64,000 nt of DNA from Symsagittifera roscoffensis (Eukaryota; Xenacoelomorpha; Acoela; Convolutidae). Of the stretch, positions 42,659-51,353 are shown piece after piece. The stretch is from positions 67,627,415 through 67,691,414 of the forward strand of contig NC_087062.1 of the NCBI RefSeq assembly GCF_963678635.1. Direction: 5' to 3'. The first letter of the stretch is position 1. The number at the start of each line of letters is the position of its first letter. The notes beneath the pieces were generated by a model that was not told where the DNA came from, ran no database searches, and saw nothing but the letters and a program-made list of their open reading frames with translations. A program made the position numbers and the translations under genes.

Positions 42659-44659
42659 TCATCTTATCGCTTTCAATCCGCCGTATCTTCGGGCATCACC
42701 ATCTTGATTCACTAGTTTTGGGTATATTCTCTCCTTCACATGACCAGGGGGTGAGCTTACTTGCCTGAACATCTTCACATGTTGTCCGATCGGCGCCCTT
42801 GTCACTAGAAATCTTCCAGGTCTCTCTTCTCGATTCCCTTCGTCATGATTCAACCTCACGTCTTGCAATGGTCTCGCGTTCACTGGTCCCATTGTGTTGT
42901 TAGAGGGCAGTCCCTCTGGGGCAGAAAATCTAAAGGCCGTCGTTGAGCTGAAATTTATGCTAGCGGCTATCAACCAGTCTACGCCGGTTATCGAGTACAA
43001 TCTGCTGACGGACAGCGTCGCTCCATTCAGCATCCTCCTTGCATCTTTGATGAAGCTTACCCTCTGGAGATCCAGCTTCATTAGCTCGTCTTTGTATACA
43101 TGCCAGGGAGACGGTATGGGTCTTGACCACATCAACAAGCCTCTGCCCGGGCGTCTCTCCTCTCGAATGGTACTTGTCGTCTCCAATCTAGTGTCCGATC
43201 TAGACGTGCCGGCTGTCTCTTCGATTGGGTTGACAGGTCCTATTCTTCTCCTAGGATGGATGGTCTTCCTCATCGGCGCTTCTCCCAATCGATCCTGTAC
43301 GTCTGTCCTTTGACATGGTTCGCTGGAGCTCTGTTGCCTGTAGTTCGTGACGGCCGGGACCGTACCCAAGCGTGTTTCCAGGCTAGGAGGCACAAAGGTG
43401 GTAATCACCGCGTCACTAGCTGTTCCTTCTTCCTTCAGCACTCCTGTGTCAAAGAGTTCCACCTCTAGTTCGTCCAATCGCTCTTGGAAGACTCGATTCA
43501 ACCAAGCTTGTCCTTCGATACTGTCGAAGTGGATGCCGTCCGTGGTCAGTCTGGCCTGATCCATAGCTCTCAACTCATGTTCGATATCCATGAGGATCAT
43601 TCTTCCGGCGTTTCGACTTGCGAGGTTCCTCAAGATGTTATTCCACCTGACGACTCCCTCGTTGTGCCTTCTTCCTGCTGCGGTCAAGCTCCTCGTGTTC
43701 ATTGGCACAGTGCAAGCGGTCAGTACCGCGCAATTGAATTTCTGCCAGAGGGTAGTAAGCAAACACACCATCATTGATTCCCATAGTGCTTCCTGCTCAT
43801 CTGAACCTCTGGAGATGTCATTCGTCCCGACCAGGATCATCACATTGGGGATCCTCCCTGGATTCATCAGTTCCACCATTCGATATAACTGGGCTATCGT
43901 CGCGCCTCCAAAGTCCATCACCGTGGTGACCCACGAGGTCCTCAAATTCGATAGTACTCTGACCAAGCTGTCTCCCAGTATCAGATGAGATGTCTCCAGT
44001 GGTGGTTGCTGCAGGTTTACTGCCGGGCTCCAAGTCGCTCGATTGAAGCAAGCTCTCGGATCTGTCTCCGGAACTCCCGTGAAATTATATTTCAATTGAT
44101 TGTTCTTTCGTACGTCTATGATGCGAGACGCTTTCTTCGCTGGCATCTTCTGTATTCTTCTCTCTGGGGCCTTCGAGCTCCCCATGAGTGGCGTCACGTC
44201 ACTTATCCCCTGTCTGATCACGGTCTGAGAGAGTCGTACTCTGCCCGTGTCGTCGATCGTTCCATAGGGTGCAGTCAACACGGAAGCTGGCGCATTCTTG
44301 TTGGCGACCAGTCGTCCAGCTGTCTCTATCAGCTTCCTCACCGTTTGTTCCAAGACGGGGTCACCCAAGGTGTCACTAGGGTCCGGGATTGTCACTCGAT
44401 CTGTCGCTGTCGGGAGCCGTGTCTCCGTTGTCTGACTCATTTCTTGAGGCGTCAAGAGCTCCATAGGGGACTGCCCATGAGGAATACTCCTTGCAGGTAT
44501 CACTTTCTCCACGGCCGTTGTCAACGCCATCCGTTCCGATCGCTCCTTGTAGTCCTGCTTCAAGCGCTCAATTTCTTGACCCTGCTTTTTGTTGCAGTCT
44601 TCGAACAATCTTTTCCACATGTCCCGATCTTCCTCCGTAATGAGCATGGTTTTGGTCAT
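42659..44659 (-). CDS. SGNH/GDSL-family hydrolase domain protein of the retroelement
   Basis: 666 codons. Residues 1-50 are a charged coiled coil; 50-215 look disordered. About 225-395 form an SGNH hydrolase domain: block I LGDSL (Ser231), block II Gly in MDFGGATI, block III VGTND (Asn280) and block V TDGIHFD (Asp374, His377), so the catalytic Ser/Asn/Asp/His set is complete. The C-terminus is Arg-rich and again unstructured. SGNH enzymes remove acyl or acetyl groups from lipids, sugars or proteins; the substrate here is unknown. LINE elements of some animals carry esterase domains in ORF1, but I do not know this as a usual part of gypsy elements. The ATG overlaps the previous stop (ATGA), yet the frame is also coding-like upstream, pointing to a frame break at a T-run (44697-44701). 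Confidence 0.8.
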   Translation of the reverse strand: MTKTMLITEEDRDMWKRLFEDCNKKQGQEIERLKQDYKERSERMALTTAVEKVIPARSIPHGQSPMELLTPQEMSQTTETRLPTATDRVTIPDPSDTLGDPVLEQTVRKLIETAGRLVANKNAPASVLTAPYGTIDDTGRVRLSQTVIRQGISDVTPLMGSSKAPERRIQKMPAKKASRIIDVRKNNQLKYNFTGVPETDPRACFNRATWSPAVNLQQPPLETSHLILGDSLVRVLSNLRTSWVTTVMDFGGATIAQLYRMVELMNPGRIPNVMILVGTNDISRGSDEQEALWESMMVCLLTTLWQKFNCAVLTACTVPMNTRSLTAAGRRHNEGVVRWNNILRNLASRNAGRMILMDIEHELRAMDQARLTTDGIHFDSIEGQAWLNRVFQERLDELEVELFDTGVLKEEGTASDAVITTFVPPSLETRLGTVPAVTNYRQQSSSEPCQRTDVQDRLGEAPMRKTIHPRRRIGPVNPIEETAGTSRSDTRLETTSTIREERRPGRGLLMWSRPIPSPWHVYKDELMKLDLQRVSFIKDARRMLNGATLSVSRLYSITGVDWLIAASINFSSTTAFRFSAPEGLPSNNTMGPVNARPLQDVRLNHDEGNREERPGRFLVTRAPIGQHVKMFRQVSSPPGHVKERIYPKLVNQDGDARRYGGLKAIR

Positions 44660-45231
44660 CTCGTCCAGCTCCCTTCTCGTCCTTTCCAGTTCATCCTTTT
44701 TCCATCAAGATCTTGCATGGTTTGGGTCGTCTGAACCTTTTGTTCTGCTTTCGCCCTCTTTGGTGGCACAGCTGCTCTCAGTGGTGAACCAGACGAGGCA
44801 GCCTCGCTGTTCATCTCCTTATGCATTCTCGTCAGCCCAGGTTTGGGCTTGGAGGGCATAGGCATTTCACCTGGTTGGTAAGTCCTAGAACTTTCCAATC
44901 CAGGTTCATTCGCCAAGTCACTCCCTGAGAGAGCCCCGTTTCTCCACCTCATCACTCTCATGTTCGGGCGGTCTAGCACTCCCCTCTCTCCATATGCTGC
45001 CATCAACAGGACTTCCGTGGGGCGGTCCCCACGGTTGTCATGCCCCACGATGTGGATCAGGGCGGTCAGCAACATGACTACCTCTGGGTCCTCCAGAGCA
45101 AAGTCTCGATCGATCAGCCGACGATAGATCGCATCTATCATCGGTCCTACATATGCCTCTGCCAGGTCCATCAATTCATCCAAGTTGAAATTATCCATTC
45201 GTTCTTCAGATTCGATTTGATTTTGATTCAA
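44656..45231 (-). CDS. N-terminal part of the SGNH-domain protein, 191-codon ORF
   Basis: The listed start is TTG at 45231; the first ATG is at about 45198 (MDNFNLDELMDLAEAY). The first 75 residues are acidic and helical and may be a small domain; then a Gly/Pro/Lys-rich linker. The last ten codons are probably out of frame, because the alternative phase gives a continuous charged coiled coil into the SGNH ORF. This is the first coding sequence after pol, 384 bases downstream of it. Confidence 0.5.
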   Translation of the reverse strand: MNQNQIESEERMDNFNLDELMDLAEAYVGPMIDAIYRRLIDRDFALEDPEVVMLLTALIHIVGHDNRGDRPTEVLLMAAYGERGVLDRPNMRVMRWRNGALSGSDLANEPGLESSRTYQPGEMPMPSKPKPGLTRMHKEMNSEAASSGSPLRAAVPPKRAKAEQKVQTTQTMQDLDGKRMNWKGREGSWTR

Positions 45232-45614
45232 TTTCCAGGTTTTGACTCAAGTGAGCAATTAAATGATCAATCAGGATCTAGAAAAGAAGTCACGAATATC
45301 ACACTTGTCAGTTGCACCTTGACAGATATTGTTAAAATTTATTTAAAAACAGTCAGATAAAAAGATTTTTATCCTAAAATTTATTAAAATCAATCGGTCT
45401 TTAAAATTTTGGAATTCGACCTAAGATTGGACAGTCCAAACTTTGGATCTATTCCTAAGATTGTCATTCAGTTGTTCATGGTCACTAACCCCTTCTTACC
45501 CACGATCTTGATAACCTAACACATAACATAACATAACACACATATCACACATTACATACAACTTAGTCTTTGGCCTAACACCCTCTCGCACGTCACTCAG
45601 CCTATACTTAAGTA
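45232..45614. other. non-coding gap between pol and post-pol ORFs
   Basis: No frame. It includes an ATTATGTTATG-type low-complexity patch (45520-45550). It might carry a subgenomic promoter, splice acceptor or IRES-like function, but nothing specific is visible. Confidence 0.4.
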
Positions 45615-48230
45615 TTATTTCTTATGTAAATATACTTGTATATTAGTATCAGAGAAAATCACGTGGACAAGCGCGTACAATTCCCGAGGATGCATTCGTC
45701 CTCTGTTTGGATCGTACACTGGAAGCGAGAGCTCCTTCACGACCATTTCCACGAGGAAGTCTCTCAACCTCGTCAAGGACAAGACTAGGTTCTCCGGGTC
45801 CACGTGCTGCTTCTCCGTCGCCCTCGTCGCCAAGAAGCATAGGTATTTTCCCGGTATCTGTGACGCCGCCGGAGGTAAGGCTGCTACGCCCCCTACTCCT
45901 GGTCGTTGCTTCCAAAAGAACTCTATGTTTTTATATTCTCTCTTAATATCTGCCGCTAACGCTGTCATAAAACTCATGTCTGCTGTGATTGCTATCGCAC
46001 ATGTTCTATTTGTGAGTATGAAATCACTGTCTCTTAGTATTATGTTGATTGAATATTCATTTGGTAAGTTAAAATATGACTCAAATACCCTCCCTATGTC
46101 AGGTTTCTTAGGTTCTTCGCCTGTCTCTGCTTCTAAGTCTCCTGTTTCTCTTGCTACTCTTAATTTTTTTATTATCAAGTTTTCAGTGTGGGTAAGTCCT
46201 ACCCCCACTCCCCGGACAAAAATATCCATCGACGTCCCCGTCGATCGCATACCGGGTATCAAGTCAAGGTTAGAAGCTGGAATGAGTAGTTGTCCTTCCT
46301 GGGCAGCCCAGGAAGGATCATCTTGTTCGGTCTTGATGTATTTCATGCTTTCAAGATCTACGTCTTGAATCGTGACGCTGGTCTCCTCAGGATCTGAGGT
46401 CATTTCGTTCAGCCACTCTAAGGCACGCAGGTTCGTCAAGTCTTGTTCATATGACTGCTGTTGCTCGTCGTCGAATTCTACCTCGGGTTTCGACCGGTCT
46501 TCGACCCACTCATCGTCGTGATCATCGACTATGTCAATGTCTTGTGACACAGTTATTTCCTCTAGACCCACTACTTCCTCCACTATCTTCTTTTGATCTA
46601 TCCTATCCACTACAAAGTCGTCACCGTAAGCATTATATTTCTTTCTTGGTCTTGTCCCGTCCTTCTGACGAGTCTGTATCATGAACGGAAGATCCGGTTC
46701 CAAGTTCTTGGAAACCTCTATCTGTTCGGGATCCTGCCAATCCTCCTCTGCGTAGGGTAAGGTTTCATCGTCCGCTCCAATCACCTCGTTTGGATCTAGG
46801 TCCAGCGGTGTATCCGTTCCTTCCTCCACGACTTCGTTTCCATCGTTCTTCTCCCTGGTGCCCTTTTCGTTGACCTCACAAGCAGGATCCATCATTAGAT
46901 AATCCCCTTCTTCCATGTCCGCAGGTATACACCAGTCTTCTGTCGATGGATTGTGTGGCTTGATGTTCTCGTAGTGGGCTGCTCGGCCAGTACTCAGTCT
47001 ATAAAAGCGTCCCTCCTGGTGCACCTCTGTAATCATGAAGGGTCCCCTCCATTTTTTTAGGAGCTTTTTTGTCCCTTTCGGTGGTATAACGTTCTGAAAT
47101 ACCCATACGTAGTCCCCCACCGAGTAAACCTTTGCACCAGCTGCTTTCTTGTCGAATCTTTTCCTTTGCCTTGCCTGTGCTTGCTGAGTATTTCGTCTAC
47201 ACAAATCGTTCAACTCCTGTTGACGTCTGATCACATCCCTCACGTAGACCTGTGGGGACGTTTTCTTTCCCTCATACTCTGGGTAGAAGAAGGTTAAGGT
47301 TAAAGACTTTTCGTGTCCAGTTAGCATCATGTGTGGACTGACTCCGGTGGTGGAGTGTTGCGTGCTGTTGTATGCTCCCATCACCTGTGGAAGGTATCTG
47401 TCCCAATCGGTCATGTACGTGGAACAATATACTCTCAGCATCGACACTAACGTCCTATTCTGTCTTTCCACTAAGCCATTCGTCTGAGGGTGGTATGTCA
47501 TGGAGTGAGCCTGAGCAACCTGCGAGCGTCTCATAATCTCTTTCGTAAGGTCTCCTACGAAAACTGTTCCATTATCTGATTGAAACGTCATCGGACAACC
47601 ATGTCTCGCTATCCACGTATTGATCAGGTGGTCGCATGTCTCCTCCGCCGAGGCAGTTATGCAGGGCACGGCCTCTGCATACTTCGTGAAGTGATCTATC
47701 ATGACCAGGACTTGGTTATAACCGCTGTCTGTCATGCATATCTTTTGGTGGTCTATCTGCACCACCTCGTTGAATTCAGACGACTCGATCGATTGTAAAG
47801 GAAACCGCAATTTCCTTGGATCCTTGACCTGTTGGTATGACAGGCACGCTGTCACCCACTTCTCACATGCCTTTTTCATTCCAGGCCACTCGAAGCGTTT
47901 CAGGATCCTCTGATATACCTTGTCTATCCCCTGATGGCCCATCTGATCATGCGACCTGAATAGTAGTTCTGTCTGATAGAGTTGCGGCAACACTATCGCG
48001 TTATATTTGTAAAGGACTTTGTCTTCTTCTCTTCTCTTGCATGCCACAATACCGTCCTTGTTCAAATACAACCTCCCTTCCTTCTGCATGAAGTACTGTC
48101 TCAGGATACGATAACTGTCTTCCTCGAGGTCCCCTTTATCCGGAGCACCATTCTCGATCCACCTTTTCAGGTTGCTTGTCATGCGATCATTTCTCTGCGC
48201 CCTTAGAAGATCCGATAGTCTGTATCTCAC
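45615..48230 (-). CDS. integrase with GPF module and macro-domain-like C-terminal extension
   Basis: 871 codons from a GTG; continuous upstream in the same frame, so it is really the end of pol after a frame break near 48235. The zinc domain has His94 and His99, Cys129, but Tyr132 where the second Cys of the HHCC site should be. Catalytic triad Asp160, Asp219, Glu255 with 35 residues between the last two. GPF at 396-398 in KKWRGPFMITEV. Residues about 430-720 are acidic, disordered linker. Residues about 725-871 (46058-45618) resemble a Poa1/OARD1-type macro domain: TADMSFMTALAADI, then GGVAALPP, KYLCFLATRA, a helical DPENLVLSLTRLRDF, and a final beta strand with NIQVYLH. The conserved GCG loop is replaced by PVYDPNRGRM, so ADP-ribose hydrolysis is doubtful. 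Ends at 45615-45617. Confidence 0.8.
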   Translation of the reverse strand: MRYRLSDLLRAQRNDRMTSNLKRWIENGAPDKGDLEEDSYRILRQYFMQKEGRLYLNKDGIVACKRREEDKVLYKYNAIVLPQLYQTELLFRSHDQMGHQGIDKVYQRILKRFEWPGMKKACEKWVTACLSYQQVKDPRKLRFPLQSIESSEFNEVVQIDHQKICMTDSGYNQVLVMIDHFTKYAEAVPCITASAEETCDHLINTWIARHGCPMTFQSDNGTVFVGDLTKEIMRRSQVAQAHSMTYHPQTNGLVERQNRTLVSMLRVYCSTYMTDWDRYLPQVMGAYNSTQHSTTGVSPHMMLTGHEKSLTLTFFYPEYEGKKTSPQVYVRDVIRRQQELNDLCRRNTQQAQARQRKRFDKKAAGAKVYSVGDYVWVFQNVIPPKGTKKLLKKWRGPFMITEVHQEGRFYRLSTGRAAHYENIKPHNPSTEDWCIPADMEEGDYLMMDPACEVNEKGTREKNDGNEVVEEGTDTPLDLDPNEVIGADDETLPYAEEDWQDPEQIEVSKNLEPDLPFMIQTRQKDGTRPRKKYNAYGDDFVVDRIDQKKIVEEVVGLEEITVSQDIDIVDDHDDEWVEDRSKPEVEFDDEQQQSYEQDLTNLRALEWLNEMTSDPEETSVTIQDVDLESMKYIKTEQDDPSWAAQEGQLLIPASNLDLIPGMRSTGTSMDIFVRGVGVGLTHTENLIIKKLRVARETGDLEAETGEEPKKPDIGRVFESYFNLPNEYSINIILRDSDFILTNRTCAIAITADMSFMTALAADIKREYKNIEFFWKQRPGVGGVAALPPAASQIPGKYLCFLATRATEKQHVDPENLVLSLTRLRDFLVEMVVKELSLPVYDPNRGRMHPRELYALVHVIFSDTNIQVYLHKK
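45618..46058 (-). other. macro-domain-like region of pol
   Basis: Listed separately as a domain. The order of elements (D-S-D, ADM-x-x-[MG]-x-ALA, G-x-VA-LP, aromatic-L-x-T-R/K, SL-x-x-LR, LP, VIF-x-D-x-NI-x-VY) follows the macro fold of small ADP-ribosyl-hydrolases. Macro domains bind or remove ADP-ribose, a host antiviral mark. Seen by eye only; a profile search is needed. Confidence 0.55.
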
Positions 48231-48232
48231 CT

Positions 48233-49969
48233 TTAAGTACGTCTCATGACCCTCATCTGACTATTCAGCTCGTTGGGCTGGTGTGTGCCATCTTCCATCT
48301 TAACGCACCAAATCTTCGCCAACGGCTGTGTTTTTTGTTTAAACGGCTGAAGGTCAGTCCTGACTACCTCTTTCTGCGGCAACAGACTTATCGAACGTTT
48401 CGATACCGCTATTGTCTCCAAATCATCCGCTGCGTTGTCAAAGACTCTTTCACTTGGTATAAGGTAGCGATCGCTGTCAGGATCCTGGTGCACCTCTCTG
48501 TCCAGATCTCTTGCCCGAGTTTCCACTAGTAATGTGTGGATCGCTAGTTCGGACAGTTCTGATCCCGAGCTCGAGTTCCTGTCTGCATAGGTGTCCATTC
48601 CTGACTTTCGGGAATTGTCATCCGTTGAAGAGGTTGTGCTGGAGACTGCACGCTCCTCCAAATCATGTCTGTGCCTTCTTCGCATCCATCTGAACTCCCC
48701 GGACAAAACCCTGTTCTCTAGGTCCTTTTTCTCATCAGGAATTTTCTCGTCTTTCTCAGACTCCCCGGACAAACTTTCTTGTCCCGGGTGTTGATCTTGT
48801 GATCGCTGGTTCTTCTCATCATTCGTCTCCCCGGACAAATAATCTTGCAGCAGATTTTGTTCTACCTTTTCACCTTCCTTATCCTGGTCCACAAAGGTGA
48901 CGGTTTTCTTTCGCTTGCTGCTCCCCTGTTCTTTCTGTCCGTAAGAAGTACCGTTTAAAATCTCGTGGGGTATTGAGGATATTAGTTGCTGAACTATTGT
49001 CCTACAATCCCTCTTGTTCTCTGCGTGCTGTCGTCTAGACGGCATGATCTTCACCTTCTCCCTGACTGTTAGCGATGCCACTGCTGCTGTCCAATCGGGG
49101 TCATCTCTGGTCAGTTCTATTTCTAACAATCCACCCAGCATCCGCATCACTTGCGGTGTGACCTGCACCGTTTTATCCAATAATGAGAGACTGTTTATGT
49201 TCATGCGAGAGAGTTCTTGCTGGACCAGATTCGAGCGCAGCAACAGATCCAAGGGGACCGGGTCCTCCTTGGATAGGATCTTTATCTCGGCTGCTTTCTC
49301 CACCGGTAACTCAGGATGCCCTGGAATTGGATGTCCAGACTTATCCAACCATCTCGTTAAGGGAAGCGCTTCATATGTTTCTTTGTCCAGAAACGAGAAT
49401 CCCTCCTTTATTTCCGCCTGATTGGCCTGCTTCTGCTCCAATCTTTCATAGAACTCAGTTTTCTTGCTGAGGCTGTCAGCATTCTGGTGTTTATCACGCA
49501 TCCTATGTTCGATTATCATATGGTAGCCATCCAATCTTACTATCCATCTACCAATATAACTCTGATCCATCGAGTAGGTTTTCAACCAGGATAACGCTTT
49601 GTTGTCCACGCGTAACTTGAAGGGAGCGCTCTCCAAGTATGTACGGTACTTTTCCACGAAAGTGACTAGTGCAAACATTTCTACTTTTGGTGCGCCATAC
49701 TTCATCTCCGTGTCACTCAAGACCTTGCTGCCGTATGCACTGGGACGGAGAACCGTTCTTCCGTTCCACTCTTGCTCTTGATGCAATACCCCTGAGATGG
49801 CTACTACCGATGCGTCTGTGTCAAGAACATACATGCCCTTTTCTGTAGGCATGCCTAGCGCTGGCGCTTCGCACAGTTCCCGCTTTATGTTCTCGAAAGC
49901 AACCTGTGCCTCATCGTTCCATTCGAACTTTTTCCCCTTGTTGCGCATCAGCTTCTGCATCGGATACAC
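48233..49969 (-). CDS. RT thumb/connection and RNase H, with long charged linker
   Basis: 578 codons starting at GTG right after the TAA at 50000-50002, same frame as the RT ORF. The first part contains EWNDEAQVAFENIK and the RNase H core YVLDTDASVVAISGVLHQE (catalytic Asp), EMFALVTFVEKYR (Glu) and LRVDNKALSWL (Asp). Residues about 190-578 are a hydrophilic linker before integrase, longer than usual for gypsy elements. It holds three LSGE motifs spaced about 22 residues (48.69-48.84 kb). It ends at TAA 48233-48235; the integrase frame is open across this point in another phase. Confidence 0.85.
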   Translation of the reverse strand: MYPMQKLMRNKGKKFEWNDEAQVAFENIKRELCEAPALGMPTEKGMYVLDTDASVVAISGVLHQEQEWNGRTVLRPSAYGSKVLSDTEMKYGAPKVEMFALVTFVEKYRTYLESAPFKLRVDNKALSWLKTYSMDQSYIGRWIVRLDGYHMIIEHRMRDKHQNADSLSKKTEFYERLEQKQANQAEIKEGFSFLDKETYEALPLTRWLDKSGHPIPGHPELPVEKAAEIKILSKEDPVPLDLLLRSNLVQQELSRMNINSLSLLDKTVQVTPQVMRMLGGLLEIELTRDDPDWTAAVASLTVREKVKIMPSRRQHAENKRDCRTIVQQLISSIPHEILNGTSYGQKEQGSSKRKKTVTFVDQDKEGEKVEQNLLQDYLSGETNDEKNQRSQDQHPGQESLSGESEKDEKIPDEKKDLENRVLSGEFRWMRRRHRHDLEERAVSSTTSSTDDNSRKSGMDTYADRNSSSGSELSELAIHTLLVETRARDLDREVHQDPDSDRYLIPSERVFDNAADDLETIAVSKRSISLLPQKEVVRTDLQPFKQKTQPLAKIWCVKMEDGTHQPNELNSQMRVMRRT

Positions 49970-49999
49970 CTTGTCCGCATATCGTTTTATGAATTCCCG

Positions 50000-50623
50000 T
50001 TAGTAATTGGCAAACCCTAGGAAGCTCATTAGCTGTGTGTCCGTTCTCGGAGCCTTCCATGTCAACACAGCCTCTACTGCTTCCGGATCTGGCCTCACAC
50101 CATGCCTGTCCACCATTCTTCCCAGGTACTTGATCGAATCCCTAAGGATTTCACATTTTGATGGTTTGCATTTCAAGCCTGCTCTTTTCATACATCCAAA
50201 GACCTCATCGAGCCGATCAATGTGGTCTTCCAGGGTCGGTGTCGCTATGACTACGTCATCCACGTAACGCATCACGAGATTCCCGTACTTCTTGGTCACT
50301 CTGGTCAAAGCCTGAGCCATCAGTCTTTGAAAAGTGGCCGTTGCATTGCACAAGCCGAAGGGCATCCTCTTCCACTGGTACAATCCCAATTCGCATACGA
50401 ATCCGGTTTTCTCTCTATCCTTCTTCCGCAGAGGGACCTGCCAGAAAGCAGAACCCAAGTCCAATGTTGTGAAGAACTTGGCATCACCAAGCTTAGAGAG
50501 GCTCTCGTCTATCCGCGGTATCGGGTACGCATCTTTAATTGTTACCGCGTTCAAGTAACGAAAGTCGCAACAAAATCTAAGCTGCCCCCTTTCTTTTTCG
50601 CCATTACCACCCCGCAAGCCCAC
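50000..50623 (-). CDS. reverse transcriptase core
   Basis: 207 codons with FRYLN, the first catalytic Asp in TTLDLGSAFWQ (Asp55), MPFGLCNATATFQRLM and the YVDD box (120-123). This is a Ty3/gypsy-type RT. It begins within the reading of the 50551-50991 ORF: the two frames meet at a run of five C (+ strand 50585-50589), where a one-base indel explains the break. TAA at 50000-50002 falls within the conserved NYYRxFI block, where a Tyr is expected, so it is a nonsense mutation. Confidence 0.9.
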   Translation of the reverse strand: MGLRGGNGEKERGQLRFCCDFRYLNAVTIKDAYPIPRIDESLSKLGDAKFFTTLDLGSAFWQVPLRKKDREKTGFVCELGLYQWKRMPFGLCNATATFQRLMAQALTRVTKKYGNLVMRYVDDVVIATPTLEDHIDRLDEVFGCMKRAGLKCKPSKCEILRDSIKYLGRMVDRHGVRPDPEAVEAVLTWKAPRTDTQLMSFLGFANY

Positions 50624-50991
50624 GGCAATTTCGAGGGTTCTCTCATGTCGTATTCAAGCAGCATTTCGATTTCCGCTCGGCACGCTTCCGACTTGTGTGG
50701 CGTCATCCGTCTCGCGCCTTCTCTGTGCGGAACGGCACCTTCCTCTAGTTCAATTTCGTGTTCGACGAAGTTACAGCAACCGATATCCGCCTTATGTTTT
50801 GAAAATACATCTGCGTTCCGATTTAAGAGGTCCCGCAATTTTTCGAAATCTCCCTCACCTATTTTCCCTTTTAAATGTTCTATCTCTGGCAAAACTGGTT
50901 TGTCAGATTCTAATTCATATGACGAGGGGCGTTCCGGAAAATTCGAGCAGCTCGATAAGCCGTCGTCCGTTTCGGATTTCATTGAAAACAA
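50551..50991 (-). CDS. RT N-terminal (fingers) segment
   Basis: 146 codons. It contains DLLNRNADVFSKHKADIG and HEIELEEGAVPHREGARR, the typical lead-in of gypsy RT, and ends correctly at WACGVVMAKKKGG before the frame break at the C-run. Start codon is TTG: the frame is continuous with the upstream ORF except for TAA at 51025-51027. Confidence 0.8.
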   Translation of the reverse strand: MFSMKSETDDGLSSCSNFPERPSSYELESDKPVLPEIEHLKGKIGEGDFEKLRDLLNRNADVFSKHKADIGCCNFVEHEIELEEGAVPHREGARRMTPHKSEACRAEIEMLLEYDMREPSKLPWACGVVMAKKKGGSLDFVATFVT

Positions 50992-51024
50992 TTTATGAAT
51001 AGATTTTAATTCATTAATCCTCTT

Positions 51025-51345
51025 TTAAATTTTATCTTTATTGGCATGAAAAGGACAGTCTTTTACACTGTGTTTCTTCAAGTTTTTTGTCTCCTCATAG
51101 TCGGTCCTCATCGGCAAAGCGTAACCAAGCTTCTTTCCACGCTTGATTGAAACCGTGGTGTCCAGTGTGTTCAATAACACACTGACACACAGTCCGCTTC
51201 GCGTTACCGAGAAGCTCCGGCCTAAAATCACCGAATTCTGACTATTTGGATTCGGTACTAAAAAAACCTGTTTACTATCGCTTAACGAATTTAAATTTCT
51301 CATTCTAAAAATTGCCACCACAGCTTGTCCTGGCTGTAGCTTCAC
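51025..51345 (-). CDS. protease-RT spacer of pol
   Basis: 106 codons from a GTG; the frame is open further upstream (to about 51375). Contains LQPGQAVVAIFRMRN and a strand-rich region (VILGRSFSVTRSGLCVSV) of the type found between protease and RT in gypsy Pol. Ends at TAA (51025-51027), in frame with the RT lead-in. Confidence 0.6.
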   Translation of the reverse strand: MKLQPGQAVVAIFRMRNLNSLSDSKQVFLVPNPNSQNSVILGRSFSVTRSGLCVSVLLNTLDTTVSIKRGKKLGYALPMRTDYEETKNLKKHSVKDCPFHANKDKI

Positions 51346-51353
51346 TTTCCTAT

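Noticed and set aside
43985-44734. 249-codon + strand frame
   Set aside because: Antisense to the SGNH protein; Arg/Ser/Leu-rich composition typical of an antisense shadow.
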